Shown here: positions 21,248 to 30,856 of the stretch, one piece after another
Numbering within the stretch: position 1 is the first letter of the stretch
How the letters are laid out: every line of letters begins with the position of its first letter
Assembly: GCF_002632585.1 (NCBI RefSeq)
Contig: NZ_NIBV01000002.1
Location: 1,940,561 to 2,004,560 of the forward strand
Length of the DNA stretch: 64,000 nucleotides
DNA from: Xenorhabdus szentirmaii DSM 16338
Lineage (GTDB): Bacteria > Pseudomonadota > Gammaproteobacteria > Enterobacterales > Enterobacteriaceae
Direction of reading: 5' to 3'
Notes under the pieces: model-generated
The model's input: only the letters and a program-made list of their open reading frames with translations
Told to the model about the DNA's origin: nothing
Databases searched by the model: none
Made by a program: the position numbers and the translations under genes

Positions 21248-22252
21248 TTATTCGTCTATATTTTCAACTGATATTTCATCAAGTGATTCAGACGATTTGG
21301 TTGGTTCTATGGATTCGATAGATTCATCCGTTTCTCCTGATTCTTCATCAGATTCAACAGATCCAACAGATGTTACTGTATAAGGCGTTTTTTTATTTTC
21401 TATAGCATCAAAAACAGTTAGAACAGACTCATTTTGCTCATTACTATTCCGATATAAGAAGAATTGGATTTCCGGCAAGCGAGGCAAGCCTTCACTTTCA
21501 CCTAAAATTCTCAGATCTGCATTATGCATTTCCAGAGGGCGGGCGGTAATTCCAACTTCTGCATTCACCGCTGAACGGACAGCAGACAAAGAAGCCGCTT
21601 CATAAGCAATGCGCCATGAAATACCCGCCATATCCAACGTATCCAGAGCTATCTGGCGGAAAGGATTGGTTTCATCCATAACAACCAGAGGAACAGGTTC
21701 GTTAGTCTGCAACTGGAAATCGGGCGCGCAATGCCATAAAACAGGCGAAGAACGTAAAATCGTTTTAGGGTGGTGTTTAACTTTTGCTGTGGTTAATGCC
21801 AAATCAATTTCATGGTTATCCAACATGCTTTCAATAAATTGAGCACGTTTAATCCGCACATCAACAGCGACACGTGGATAGACAGAGGCAATACGATTCA
21901 ACAAGAAAGGAAGCAGCGTGTCCACTGCATCATCTGATACACCTATTCTTAATTCACCGTCTGCATCATTGTAGGTTAATGATGCGGTTGCATCGTCATT
22001 CGCGCGAAGAATCTGACGTGCATAACCAAGAAGTTGAAGCCCATGCTCGGTCAACAACTTATTGCGACCATGACGAGCAAAGAGTTCTCGTCCCACAAGA
22101 TGCTCTAATCGCTGCATTTGCTGACTCACAGCTGACTGCGTTCTAGAAACAGCTGCTGCTGCTGCTGCAAAAGTATTTAAGTCAGCAACGGCAACGAAAG
22201 TTCTTAGCAGATCGAGATCGAGGTTTATTATCTGACGATTTGCATTTATCAT
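21248..22252 (-). CDS. lrhA: LysR-family regulator LrhA/HexA
   Basis: This 334-residue LysR-type regulator has a winged helix-turn-helix at residues 10-70 (LDLLRTFVAVADLNTFAAAA onward, then RTQSAVSQQMQRLEHLVG) and an effector domain at about 95-290. The N terminus is nearly the same as E. coli LrhA (312 residues). In Photorhabdus the homologue HexA represses symbiosis and secondary-metabolite genes, and in Xenorhabdus LrhA affects motility and virulence. The last 40 or so residues form an acidic Ser/Glu/Asp repeat tail (VESDEESGETDESIESIEP), which E. coli LrhA lacks. The alanine run at residues 30-35 is encoded by a GCA trinucleotide repeat. Its location next to nuo is conserved. Confidence 0.92.
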   Translation of the reverse strand: MINANRQIINLDLDLLRTFVAVADLNTFAAAAAAVSRTQSAVSQQMQRLEHLVGRELFARHGRNKLLTEHGLQLLGYARQILRANDDATASLTYNDADGELRIGVSDDAVDTLLPFLLNRIASVYPRVAVDVRIKRAQFIESMLDNHEIDLALTTAKVKHHPKTILRSSPVLWHCAPDFQLQTNEPVPLVVMDETNPFRQIALDTLDMAGISWRIAYEAASLSAVRSAVNAEVGITARPLEMHNADLRILGESEGLPRLPEIQFFLYRNSNEQNESVLTVFDAIENKKTPYTVTSVGSVESDEESGETDESIESIEPTKSSESLDEISVENIDE

Positions 22253-23047
22253 TGTTTATTCATCACTTTTTTTTGATTTTAATTACTAACTAACCTGGTG
22301 TTTTTACTTCAGCAGTATCAAATAAAATAATACCGATTGTGACATTACTCTACTCTATTAAATAGGGCAAAGGTTTACTGCATTTTTTTTACTATTTAGA
22401 GCATCATGGGTTTTATTTTCTCCTTTCTTAACAAAATTTATGCAATCCCAAGAATAATTCTAAGATGAAACCCTATTTACATCACATAATCACCAATTTC
22501 CAGTACAAATATTCTTTTTCTGACTTGCTTCAAAGAATGACGTAACTAAATTAGAGAAACTTAATGTAATAAGACTATATTAGTATTTTTAATAGGTTAA
22601 CTTTTCCACTGAATAGTCCTTGGAAATGTTATGGGTAAAATCCAAAAACATTCTCAAAGTATCATGTGATAAAAACCTAAATTAACTTTACGTTGGTAAC
22701 GATAAATTATAAGAATACATTATACAAATCTTCTTACCTTTATTGACAATTCAAAATTTTCTGAACAAGTTGGCTGAAACACCATGTCCAAATGTCAACC
22801 CAATCACTCTTGCCAAACTAAAAACCTTCGATTACACAGAATTTAATTCTGACTTAAAATAGTAAACCAAAACAAAAAACCAACAAAAACCTGAATTTCA
22901 GAGAGCAAACTTATTCATTTATTCTTAACACAACCATTTTAACCAAAGATATCAAAGTCTCTTCAAAAGATAGGGAGAGAGGAGTACATTGATCACCATA
23001 CTTTTTACGCCGGTAATATTTATTTCGCCAAGAGGTTAAGTTACTCA
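22253..23047. promoter_or_regulatory. 795-bp spacer between divergent lrhA and alaA
   Basis: A long AT-rich region between two divergently transcribed genes, which must hold both promoters. E. coli also has a long lrhA leader region. No gene-like frame or recognisable operator was found. T-rich stretches near 22265 and 22385 are low-complexity only. Confidence 0.5.
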
Positions 23048-24262
23048 ATGTTTTCCATCAATAAATCCAGCAAATTAGATAATGTCTGCTATGACATTCG
23101 GGGAAATACCCTAAAAGAAGCCAAACGACTCGAAGAAGAAGGCAATAAGGTACTGAAACTCAACATTGGTAATCCGGCACCATTCGGTTTTGAAGCCCCT
23201 GATGAAATTTTAGTTGATGTTATCCGTAACTTATCAACAGCCCAAGGCTATTCCGATTCAAAAGGGTTATATTCTGCACGCAAAGCTATCATGCAGCATT
23301 ATCAAGCCAGGAATATGCTGGATATTACCGTTGAAGATATCTTTATTGGCAACGGTGTTTCTGAACTTATCGTTCAATCTATGCAAGCCCTGTTAAATAC
23401 AGGGGATGAAATACTGGTGCCCGCACCTGACTATCCGCTTTGGACTGCGGCAGTATCACTTTCCAGCGGCAATGCCGTCCATTATCGGTGTGATGAACAA
23501 CAAGGCTGGTTCCCCGATTTAGACGATATCCGCCGTAAAGTTACCCCGCGCACTCGTGGCATTGTTATTATTAACCCGAACAACCCAACCGGTGCGGTCT
23601 ATAGTAAAGAACTGTTATTGGAAATAGTGGAAATTGCCCGTCAGCATAATCTGATCATTTTCGCCGACGAAATTTACGACAAAATTTTATACGATGATGC
23701 CCAGCATCATTCAATTGCAGCATTGGCTCCTGACCTCTTTACCGTCACCTTCAATGGGTTGTCAAAAACCTATCGTGTTGCTGGCTTCCGTCAAGGATGG
23801 ATGGTGCTCAATGGCCCGAAAAAACTGGCAAAAGGCTATATTGAAGGATTAGAGATGCTGGCATCAATGCGCCTTTGTGCCAACGTCCCGATGCAGCATG
23901 CAATCCAGACCGCGTTGGGGGGCTACCAAAGTATCAGTGAATTTATTTTCCCGGGTGGCCGGCTTTATGAACAACGCAATCGTGCATGGGAACTCATCAA
24001 CCAAATCCCGGGTGTTTCTTGTGTGAAACCAATGGGTGCACTCTATATGTTCCCTAAAATAGACGCCAAACGTTTCAATATTTATGATGACCAGAAAATG
24101 GTTTTGGATCTTTTACTACAGGAAAAAGTCCTGCTGGTACAAGGTACTGCCTTTAACTGGCCAGAGCCGGATCATGTTCGTATCGTTACACTGCCACACG
24201 TTACCGACTTACAAATGGCCATAGAAAAATTCGCCCGCTTTATCGGTAATTATCGTCAATAA
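23048..24262 (+). CDS. alaA: Glutamate-pyruvate aminotransferase AlaA
   Basis: This 404-residue PLP-dependent class I aminotransferase makes alanine from pyruvate and glutamate. The PLP lysine is in FNGLSKTYRVAGFRQGWM near residue 240. Other family marks are INPNNPTGAVYSKE near residue 178 and FADEIYDKILYD near residue 207. Length and sequence resemble E. coli AlaA (YfbQ, 405). It stands divergently from lrhA, as in E. coli. In E. coli yfbR follows directly, but here a type VI secretion remnant intervenes. Confidence 0.93.
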   Translation: MFSINKSSKLDNVCYDIRGNTLKEAKRLEEEGNKVLKLNIGNPAPFGFEAPDEILVDVIRNLSTAQGYSDSKGLYSARKAIMQHYQARNMLDITVEDIFIGNGVSELIVQSMQALLNTGDEILVPAPDYPLWTAAVSLSSGNAVHYRCDEQQGWFPDLDDIRRKVTPRTRGIVIINPNNPTGAVYSKELLLEIVEIARQHNLIIFADEIYDKILYDDAQHHSIAALAPDLFTVTFNGLSKTYRVAGFRQGWMVLNGPKKLAKGYIEGLEMLASMRLCANVPMQHAIQTALGGYQSISEFIFPGGRLYEQRNRAWELINQIPGVSCVKPMGALYMFPKIDAKRFNIYDDQKMVLDLLLQEKVLLVQGTAFNWPEPDHVRIVTLPHVTDLQMAIEKFARFIGNYRQ

Positions 24263-24687
24263 TTATAATATTCACCATATTGCGCCCACCTCAAAAAGTA
24301 TTAATAACTTAATGAGGTGGTGCTCATGTAAACAAAAAATTTATTTTTGCATACTGTTATTTTTACCATTAATGAATTCGCTATCCATCATTCTTCACAT
24401 ACCACATCCGGATTAGGCTTTCTTAACTTATTCCAATCCTCTTTTCATTCATATGCCACCTTGTTCATTTATAAAATGAAGTTATTTCCTTTTCAGGCAA
24501 ATAAAAAAACAAACGACATAAAACATTAAGAATAAAACTGCAAATATTAACAAAACACTCAAAATAATAACAAAACCGGTGGGTATTGTTTAAATATCAC
24601 GCCACCATAGTTAAATCATTTTAATGATTTATTTTTGTTTATCTCGCTAACTAATATATTCACTTTTTAATAACAGAAAGGAAACAA

Positions 24688-24873
24688 ATGAACAGGGTAA
24701 TAGATATCATTAATCCATTGTTTGGTCGTTCAGGCTTATTCTTTGCACTCGTCACTTTTCTCTGCTTTCCAGCAGGCATCATTGTAGCCATTACCATGTC
24801 ACTATACAGCCACTTTTATAGCGGGCTTCTTTACGGGTCAATAGCCGAATTTACCAAAATCAATCCTCTGTAG
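24688..24873 (+). CDS. Small hydrophobic protein, unknown
   Basis: A 61-residue frame with a good ribosome binding site (AAAGGAAACAA before the ATG) and one or two hydrophobic segments (LFFALVTFLCFPAGIIVAIT near residues 18-37). No family is recognised. Its 3' end overlaps the vgrG fragment in another frame, which suggests it arose at the junction where the vgrG gene was lost. It may or may not be expressed. Confidence 0.35.
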   Translation: MNRVIDIINPLFGRSGLFFALVTFLCFPAGIIVAITMSLYSHFYSGLLYGSIAEFTKINPL

Positions 24874-25214
24874 AGATTGTGGAAATTCTTCTAAAAGAAA
24901 ATGGCGTGCACAATTTTTCCTTTGTACTGGGTTATAAACATCTTCCCCGGGAATTTTGTATTCAATATGATGAAAGTGATTTGACCTTTATCCAACGCTT
25001 ACTCGCTGATGAGAGAGTTTTTTACTATTTCGTGTTCGACCAAGAGCGGCATGAGCGGCATATTGTTTTTCATGACTCTTACCTGTCCCTGAATCAGGTG
25101 ATTACTGTTCCTTATCCTCCTCCCCTTAGATTTTTGGATAAAGAGGATAATGAAACACTTTTTATATCTCCAAAACTTCGTTTCGATGGCGATAAATTTA
25201 TCATAACACGTTAA
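24822..25214 (+). pseudogene. vgrG fragment (type VI secretion spike)
   Basis: An open frame of about 130 codons without its own credible start matches the interior of the VgrG N-terminal gp27-like domain. It reads NSRIYQNQSSVEIVEILLKE, then LPREFCIQYDESDLTFIQRL with the family-typical REFCIQY...ESD..F..RLL pattern, then VFYYF and HIVFHDS. Complete VgrG proteins are over 600 residues, so both the beginning and the gp5-like needle are missing. The translation could begin at GTG 24879. The adjacent PAAR gene supports an origin in a vgrG-PAAR pair. Confidence 0.75.
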
Positions 25215-25276
25215 ATAAAGTACCCAAAAACAGATGTACTCTGGGTTCACTTTATTAAAAAATGGAGGAAAACATC

Positions 25277-25453
25277 ATGGGCAATGCCGTAAAAATGGGT
25301 GATATCGGTACAAACCATGGAGATTGTCCAGCAACTCCCATTATTTCTGGTGCCACTAGCGCCAAAGCAGATGGTGCTTATTTCGCCAGAACCGGAGATG
25401 CTGTCGATTGTAGTGGGGTTGTCATCGGTGGCGGCAGCGTGAATATTGGTTGA
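25277..25453 (+). CDS. Mini PAAR-domain protein (type VI spike tip), probably internally deleted
   Basis: A 58-residue protein that begins MGNAVKMGDIGTNHGDCPAT and ends GVVIGGGSVNIG, the two ends of a small PAAR protein. PAAR proteins sharpen the VgrG spike. A typical single-domain PAAR protein has about 85-95 residues with two Gly-x-x-x-A-R-x-G-D type repeats, whereas only one (YFARTGDAVDC) is present here. I infer an in-frame loss of the middle. GGAGG lies eight bases before the chosen ATG; an ATG at 25262 overlaps that site. It follows the vgrG fragment. Confidence 0.65.
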   Translation: MGNAVKMGDIGTNHGDCPATPIISGATSAKADGAYFARTGDAVDCSGVVIGGGSVNIG

Positions 25454-25624
25454 TGCAGTCGATATTCTTTATTATCAAAAAACTGACTTATTAACTAAAG
25501 CACATTGACCATGGAGACTCATCTCGGTGCTTTCCCAAGATACAAAAATTGATACTCGATAGGTTTACTTCCCTTCCCTATCCGCCCACAATTAATCACT
25601 CCATTGTGCAGGAAGAAAAAAATT

Positions 25625-26206
25625 ATGAGTCATTTTTTCGCCCAATTATCCCGACTGAAATTGATCAACCGCTGGCCTCTGATGCGGAATGTGCGCACAG
25701 AAAATGTTTCAGAGCACAGTTTGCAAGTCGCTTTTGTCGCACATGCACTGGCAATTATTAAAAACCGGAAATTCAATGGCAATGTCAATGCTGAACGGAT
25801 CGCTTTGCTGGCGATGTATCACGATGCCAGCGAAGTTATCACCGGTGATTTACCTACTCCGATTAAGTACTACAACCCTCAAATTGCCCACGAATACAAA
25901 AAAATAGAAAAAATTGCCCAACAAAAGTTACTGGATATGCTACCCGCAGAATTGCAGGATGATTTTCGGTTTATATTAGATGAGCAATGCCACACGGAAG
26001 AAGAAACCCTCATTATCAAACAAGCTGATGCGCTGTGCGCTTATTTGAAATGCCTGGAAGAGCTTTCGGCAGGAAATACCGAATTCAATCAGGCGAAGAG
26101 CCGATTAGAAAAAACGTTGGCAAATCGTCATAGTGTAGAAATGGATTATTTTATCCGAGTATTTGTGCCAAGTTTTAGCCTTTCCCTTGATGAAATCAGT
26201 TTATAG
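25625..26206 (+). CDS. yfbR: 5'-deoxynucleotidase YfbR
   Basis: A 193-residue HD-domain phosphohydrolase that removes phosphate from deoxyribonucleoside 5'-monophosphates. The N terminus [20 protein letters not shown] and the metal-binding residues in [16 protein letters not shown] (His) and [19 protein letters not shown] (HD pair) match E. coli YfbR closely, with a last Asp in [13 protein letters not shown] chose the ATG at 25625, with AGGAAG upstream; an earlier start at 25604 would add seven residues not found in the family. Confidence 0.93.
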   Translation: MSHFFAQLSRLKLINRWPLMRNVRTENVSEHSLQVAFVAHALAIIKNRKFNGNVNAERIALLAMYHDASEVITGDLPTPIKYYNPQIAHEYKKIEKIAQQKLLDMLPAELQDDFRFILDEQCHTEEETLIIKQADALCAYLKCLEELSAGNTEFNQAKSRLEKTLANRHSVEMDYFIRVFVPSFSLSLDEISL

Positions 26207-26240
26207 TTATTCACTATAAATTTTCGTTGTTCAGCATAAA

Positions 26241-26275
26241 TTTCAGGTTGCAGCACTGCGGGTTGCAACCTGAAA
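26241..26275. terminator. Bidirectional hairpin between yfbR and yfbS
   Basis: A perfect 12-bp stem TTTCAGGTTGCA / TGCAACCTGAAA lies between the convergent yfbR and yfbS stop codons. T runs are weak on either side, but the position and stem fit a shared terminator. Confidence 0.7.
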
Positions 26276-26283
26276 GCCCACAC

Positions 26284-28113
26284 TCAGAACGGAAAAAGTA
26301 CCGGAATAATCGCGACGCTGATCCCCATGACAATAAGCGTAAATGGTACGCCCAATTTCAGGAAATCCGCAAATTGATATCCACCCGGCCCCAATACCAG
26401 TGTATTAACCGGTGAGGAAACCGGTGTCATGAATGCTGCCGAAGCCGCTACACCAATAACCATCGCAAAAGGCAAAGGAGAAACAGACATCTGATTCGCC
26501 GCAGCAATGGCAATCGGCGCCATCAGCACAGCTGTCGCAGTATTAGAAATAAACAGGCCAATAACGGCACATAATACAAACAGGCACATTAACATCACTC
26601 TTGGCCCCATATCCCCGGCAACCCCCATCAATCCCCGAACAATTAAATCAATGCCTCCTGTTTTCTGCAAAGCCAATGCAAAAGGCATCATGCCGACAAT
26701 CAAAATAATGCTCGGCCAGTGAATGGCGCGGTAAGCGCTTTCCATATCGATGCAGCGAAATTTTCCCATCAGCAAACAGGCAATCAATGCAGCGATAAAA
26801 TTGGGAATTTCATTGGTCAGCATCATCGCAACCATCAATGCAAGACAAAATAACGCGTGGGGAGCCTGAGATGCGGCAGGCGCTGCATTTTCCTCTTCAA
26901 CGGGCAAGTTCAGCACGATGAAATCAGGCGTTTTGGTTTTTAATGCACGGATCAATTTCCAGTCGCCAATCACCAACAACGTATCACCAAGCAATAAAGG
27001 CTCATCAACAAGTTTCCCCTCCAATGCCTTACCATTGCGCCGGACTCCGACCACATTGAGGCCATAGCGTGTACGGAATTTCATGTCCCGCAATGATTTT
27101 CCCAATAAATCAGATTCGGGGAGCACAGAAATTTCAGCCATTCCCACATCACGGGCTTGTTCCGAAAAATATTCTCCCCGTAATCTCATAGGCTCCAACT
27201 GTTGCTCACGGCAAAATTCCGGTAAATCGACTTCGCTGGCAGACATATCTACCAACAGGACATCCTTCCCTTTCAGCTCCCTATCTCCATTCGCAGCAAT
27301 CATCACATGACGAAACTTTCGCCAACGTTCAATGCCAATCACATTTGCGCCGTAACAAGCCCGTAGCCCTATTTCGTCCAAGGTATGACCAACCAGGGGT
27401 GAGCCTTGGCGAATAGCAAAACGATGCGCCCGGCCTGCCAGTTTGTAATCACGGATCAGATCACGAAATGTTCGGTAATAGCGGGCATCAACTGCCTGAT
27501 GTTTTCTTCCTCCCAGCCACCGACGGGCAATCAACATATAACCGATACCCGCCAGCAATACTAAAATACCTATCGGTGTGATGGAGAAAAAATCAAACCC
27601 CCTTAACCCTTCCCGCACCAGTTCACTGTTGACAACCATGTTGGGGGGTGTCGCTACCAACGTCATCATACCGCTGATCAAGCCGGCAAATCCCAACGGC
27701 ATCATCAGCCGCCCTGATGAAATTCTCATTTTGGCTGCCACACTCAAAACGACCGGAATAAAAATTGCCACAACACCGGTTGAACTCATGAAAGCCCCCA
27801 ATCCGGCAACAGACAGCATCAGCAATGCCAGCATTTTAGTCTCGCTGTTGCCCGCCACACGAACCAGCCAATCCCCCATCTGATAGGCAACACCTGTCCT
27901 TACCAGCCCTTCACCAATAACGAACAGAGCGGCAATCAATAACACATTGGGATCGCTAAAACCGACAGTGGCTTCACTTAACGTCAGTGTGCCACTCAAG
28001 ACAAATGAAATGATCACCAATAAAGCCACTACATCCATTCGGACTTTATTGGTGCTGAAAAGTACAATAGCTATCAACAGCAGGGCCAAGACCCACAACA
28101 ATTCACTATTCAA
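26284..28113 (-). CDS. yfbS: SLC13/DASS-type transporter YfbS
   Basis: A 609-residue inner-membrane transporter with N- and C-terminal transmembrane halves around a cytoplasmic region of two TrkA-C (RCK_C) domains at about residues 200-390. Family marks include [16 protein letters not shown] near residue 165 and [19 protein letters not shown] near residue 570. E. coli YfbS has 610 residues and begins MNGELIWVL. Here the matching LNSELLWVL starts at a TTG (28113) right after a strong AGGGGGG ribosome site. The ATG at 28152 would add 13 residues. The substrate is unknown; the family carries dicarboxylates or sulfate. Confidence 0.87.
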   Translation of the reverse strand: MNSELLWVLALLLIAIVLFSTNKVRMDVVALLVIISFVLSGTLTLSEATVGFSDPNVLLIAALFVIGEGLVRTGVAYQMGDWLVRVAGNSETKMLALLMLSVAGLGAFMSSTGVVAIFIPVVLSVAAKMRISSGRLMMPLGFAGLISGMMTLVATPPNMVVNSELVREGLRGFDFFSITPIGILVLLAGIGYMLIARRWLGGRKHQAVDARYYRTFRDLIRDYKLAGRAHRFAIRQGSPLVGHTLDEIGLRACYGANVIGIERWRKFRHVMIAANGDRELKGKDVLLVDMSASEVDLPEFCREQQLEPMRLRGEYFSEQARDVGMAEISVLPESDLLGKSLRDMKFRTRYGLNVVGVRRNGKALEGKLVDEPLLLGDTLLVIGDWKLIRALKTKTPDFIVLNLPVEEENAAPAASQAPHALFCLALMVAMMLTNEIPNFIAALIACLLMGKFRCIDMESAYRAIHWPSIILIVGMMPFALALQKTGGIDLIVRGLMGVAGDMGPRVMLMCLFVLCAVIGLFISNTATAVLMAPIAIAAANQMSVSPLPFAMVIGVAASAAFMTPVSSPVNTLVLGPGGYQFADFLKLGVPFTLIVMGISVAIIPVLFPF

Positions 28114-28152
28114 TTTCCCCCCTATCAACGATACCAGAATAAAACGATACAA

Positions 28153-29340
28153 GCGTCAATAAGGAAGTAGAGCATTTTTTCCCGAGAAAATCCTACGTTA
28201 GGATCAATAGTTTCCTTGAATTGTAAGATATAAACATTGATTATTTTTATTCTTCTGAAAGGTAAACATTATGCTTAAATAACAAATATTACTATAAACA
28301 TTGAAATAATTAATTTAGATTAATGGGTTGATTGAAAATAAATTCCATGAAATTAATAAGTCGTTATATAATAATCCACTCTAAATTCATGGAGATTCTG
28401 TACGCAAGGTATAACCCAATAATGGAACGCTCCGAGCTATACCATCAGCATAATGATAGTGCCAAACCGGATCTGGTTATCATTCACCATCACTTTTGAA
28501 CGTTAATGAATAAGCTTCTGAGAGATTGTCAATATGACAGCTTGTTAAATCAGAGCAATACTCCTTATCTTTAATCATTTAATCGCCAGCCACACTAACA
28601 CATTGAAATACTGATAAAATAATGAAAACCCAGTCAATAAATTTATTATTTTTCGTTTCGCCATAGCTTCCACGTTATCATCAAGATAATAAAATCAACA
28701 TAACACCGGGATATTTTCGATGTTCTTTTTAATTAATTTAAAATAACATCTATAAAAAACAAGCTTAAACACATTTTATTATCATACCCGATTTTAAGAT
28801 AAAAAATGGAATAACTGTCATTTGTTGCAAAGCATTAATACATAGTTACCATTAACAGAATGGTATGCTGCAAATATCCTTTCACAGCATAACCATAAAT
28901 TATAATTACTCAATCAGATCTTTCGATACCCCGTGAATATAAACCACCAGAACAAAATACTTCAGGATGAACAATTAATAAAGAGAGCCAATTAATGGTT
29001 AAAGCTGCCAAGACATGCTTGTTGATGAAAATAGCGTAAGTATTGATACTAAAAATCTCAACAATCCGTTTTTACCAAGGTTCATAACGCTATATTATTC
29101 TCAGTGCAATAACGGCAAGCCCCATCGGAAGGTTGGTTATTCTGCGATGGAACAAATAACACTCCTGATTTAGATAGCAAACGCCAGCCTGCTGATACTT
29201 GGCGGTATATCATGAAAAAATAGTGAACATAATGTCATTATTAATACTCCCTATAAAGCCTAAAATAGTTTTTCAATAACCACTTTAGGCTGTATGAAAT
29301 ATACATAGCTTTATCATTCAGCGTTCACAAATGCATCACT
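28153..29340. other. 1.2-kb AT-rich spacer with possible gene debris
   Basis: No recognisable gene. Two short plus-strand frames stand out from the AT-rich background: 28389-28499 (ATG, 36 codons, including SELYHQHNDSAKPDLVIIH) and 29113-29223 (36 codons, including EGWLFCDGTNNTPDLDSKRQ). Neither matches a family I know. Both may be remnants of a lost gene. A weak hairpin AGCCTAAA / TTTAGGCT lies at 29257-29291. Confidence 0.45.
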
Positions 29341-29997
29341 TTAAGTATAAATTGATACATAACCGCCAGATTTAACAATTTCAATCTCTTCCAGATTTGT
29401 AATCGTTAAATGCGTTTCATCACGACGCGGAATATCCGGCAAATCATGGACGACGACAACCTGGCAACCCGCATCCAGGCCGGCATGAATACCCGCGATG
29501 GCATCTTCAAAAACCACGCATTCTTCTGGTAATAACCCCAGTTTTTGGGCGCCCAGCAAATAAGGTTCAGGGTTTGGTTTGCCCTGCTTGACAGATTCAG
29601 CCGTCACCCAATGAGCGGGTTCTGGCAATTCTGCAATTTTATGGCGTGCAGTGGCGAGAGGAACGGTTCCTGACGTCACAATGGCCCAGGGGATATCCAA
29701 TGCATTTAACTTATCAATTAAAGCAATGGCGCCGGGTAAAGCCGTGATACCTTCCGTATCTTCTGTTTCAATTTTTTCTATCCATTTGAAAATGGAAGTA
29801 ATTTCTTCTTCACTGGCGTCAGGCATAAAATGGCGCAGTGACAATATCGCCGGAGTACCATGAACATAGTGCAGGACTTCATCACGGTCGATGCCCACTT
29901 TATCGGCAAATTTAATCCATGCCCGCTCAACTGCCGGCAGTGAATCGATTAGAGTACCATCCAAATCGAATAAAAAACCTTTACATGTCAGTACCAA
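29341..29997 (-). CDS. hxpA: Hexitol/sugar phosphatase HxpA (YfbT), HAD family
   Basis: A 218-residue haloacid-dehalogenase-type phosphatase. Motif I FLFDLDGTLIDSLPAVERAW holds the nucleophile Asp. The helical cap follows, then motif II in WAIVTSGTVP, the lysine in VKQGKPNPEPYLLGAQ, and the acidic motif in VVFEDAIAGIHAG. The sequence follows E. coli YfbT (216 residues). The start is probably the TTG at 29997, six bases after AAGGAG. The longer frame begins at a TTG that overlaps that ribosome site and is unlikely. In E. coli yfbU comes next; here it is absent and yfbV follows. Confidence 0.9.
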   Translation of the reverse strand: MVLTCKGFLFDLDGTLIDSLPAVERAWIKFADKVGIDRDEVLHYVHGTPAILSLRHFMPDASEEEITSIFKWIEKIETEDTEGITALPGAIALIDKLNALDIPWAIVTSGTVPLATARHKIAELPEPAHWVTAESVKQGKPNPEPYLLGAQKLGLLPEECVVFEDAIAGIHAGLDAGCQVVVVHDLPDIPRRDETHLTITNLEEIEIVKSGGYVSIYT

Positions 29998-30135
29998 ACC
30001 CGACTCCTTCAAATGCAGTTATAGGTAAATCAATAATTATGCATTAAGAGTAGTGCAAAACAACCCCTTGTTGATCTGAACGGAAGTTTAAAAATGGGTT
30101 GGTTCAACTATCACCAGAATAGGGTTTACAACGGG

Positions 30136-30591
30136 TTAAATGTCATCAAGGAAAGAGTCATCCAATTGTTTGAAAGCACGCCTGAGCAATTCAGCCAATG
30201 AGAAATAGGTTGGAGACTGTTCCACTGGCGCCATTGCAATGCCGGCTTCAGCAAATTTCTCCCGAATTTCATAAAACCATTTCAGCAGCCCTTCCGGTAA
30301 AGGGGTTGCCGCGCGTTTTCCCAACCACCACAATCCTTGCAGCGGCATGCTACACGCAAACAATGCCGTCGCGACGGCAGGACCCAATTGACCACCCAAT
30401 GCGATTTGCCATGTCAGCGTGAAAATTGCCAGTGGCGGCATAAAACGAATCCCGAAGCGAGTTGCCTTAATTACACGGTTTTCAGGGAACACAGGAGCAA
30501 GCTGCTTTTCCAGTGGCCATGTTTTCAGATATTGCTGCCCTAACTGCATTCGTTTAAACCAACCTTGGTTGATAGGTGGTGTCGTATTCAT
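30136..30591 (-). CDS. yfbV: UPF0208 membrane protein YfbV
   Basis: A 151-residue inner-membrane protein with two hydrophobic segments (near [19 protein letters not shown] and [20 protein letters not shown]) and cytoplasmic ends. The C-terminal block [16 protein letters not shown] matches E. coli YfbV. In E. coli this gene affects Ter macrodomain behaviour, but its molecular role is unclear. GAGG lies five bases before the ATG at 30591; upstream in-frame starts would give up to 156 residues. It is divergent from ackA. Confidence 0.88.
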   Translation of the reverse strand: MNTTPPINQGWFKRMQLGQQYLKTWPLEKQLAPVFPENRVIKATRFGIRFMPPLAIFTLTWQIALGGQLGPAVATALFACSMPLQGLWWLGKRAATPLPEGLLKWFYEIREKFAEAGIAMAPVEQSPTYFSLAELLRRAFKQLDDSFLDDI

Positions 30592-30856
30592 CATGACCTC
30601 AATCAATTAAAGGTATAGTTTTTAAAAAATATCTACAAAAGATAAAATCTTTTTTGTAGTATTAATACTATTAAGTATATTTTGTCTTTATTGCTAGCAA
30701 ACGGTATCCTACACAGACTTTTATGTCGTTGCAGCAGCAAAACAAAACTTTTGCTCTTTTTAGCAACAACTAGGTTCGTTTGTTAACAAATTTATTTCAT
30801 TTTCTAACACTGTTCTTATTTTAAGATTAGATCACAACAAGATAATAGGTATTTCC

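Noticed and set aside
24287-24319. Possible terminator after alaA (CACCTCA / TGAGGTG)
   Set aside because: Seven-base stem with a long loop and no T run; too weak to call.
30607-30856. FNR or ArcA sites upstream of ackA
   Set aside because: The region is promoter-like, but I found no convincing TTGAT-N4-ATCAA or other clear operator.
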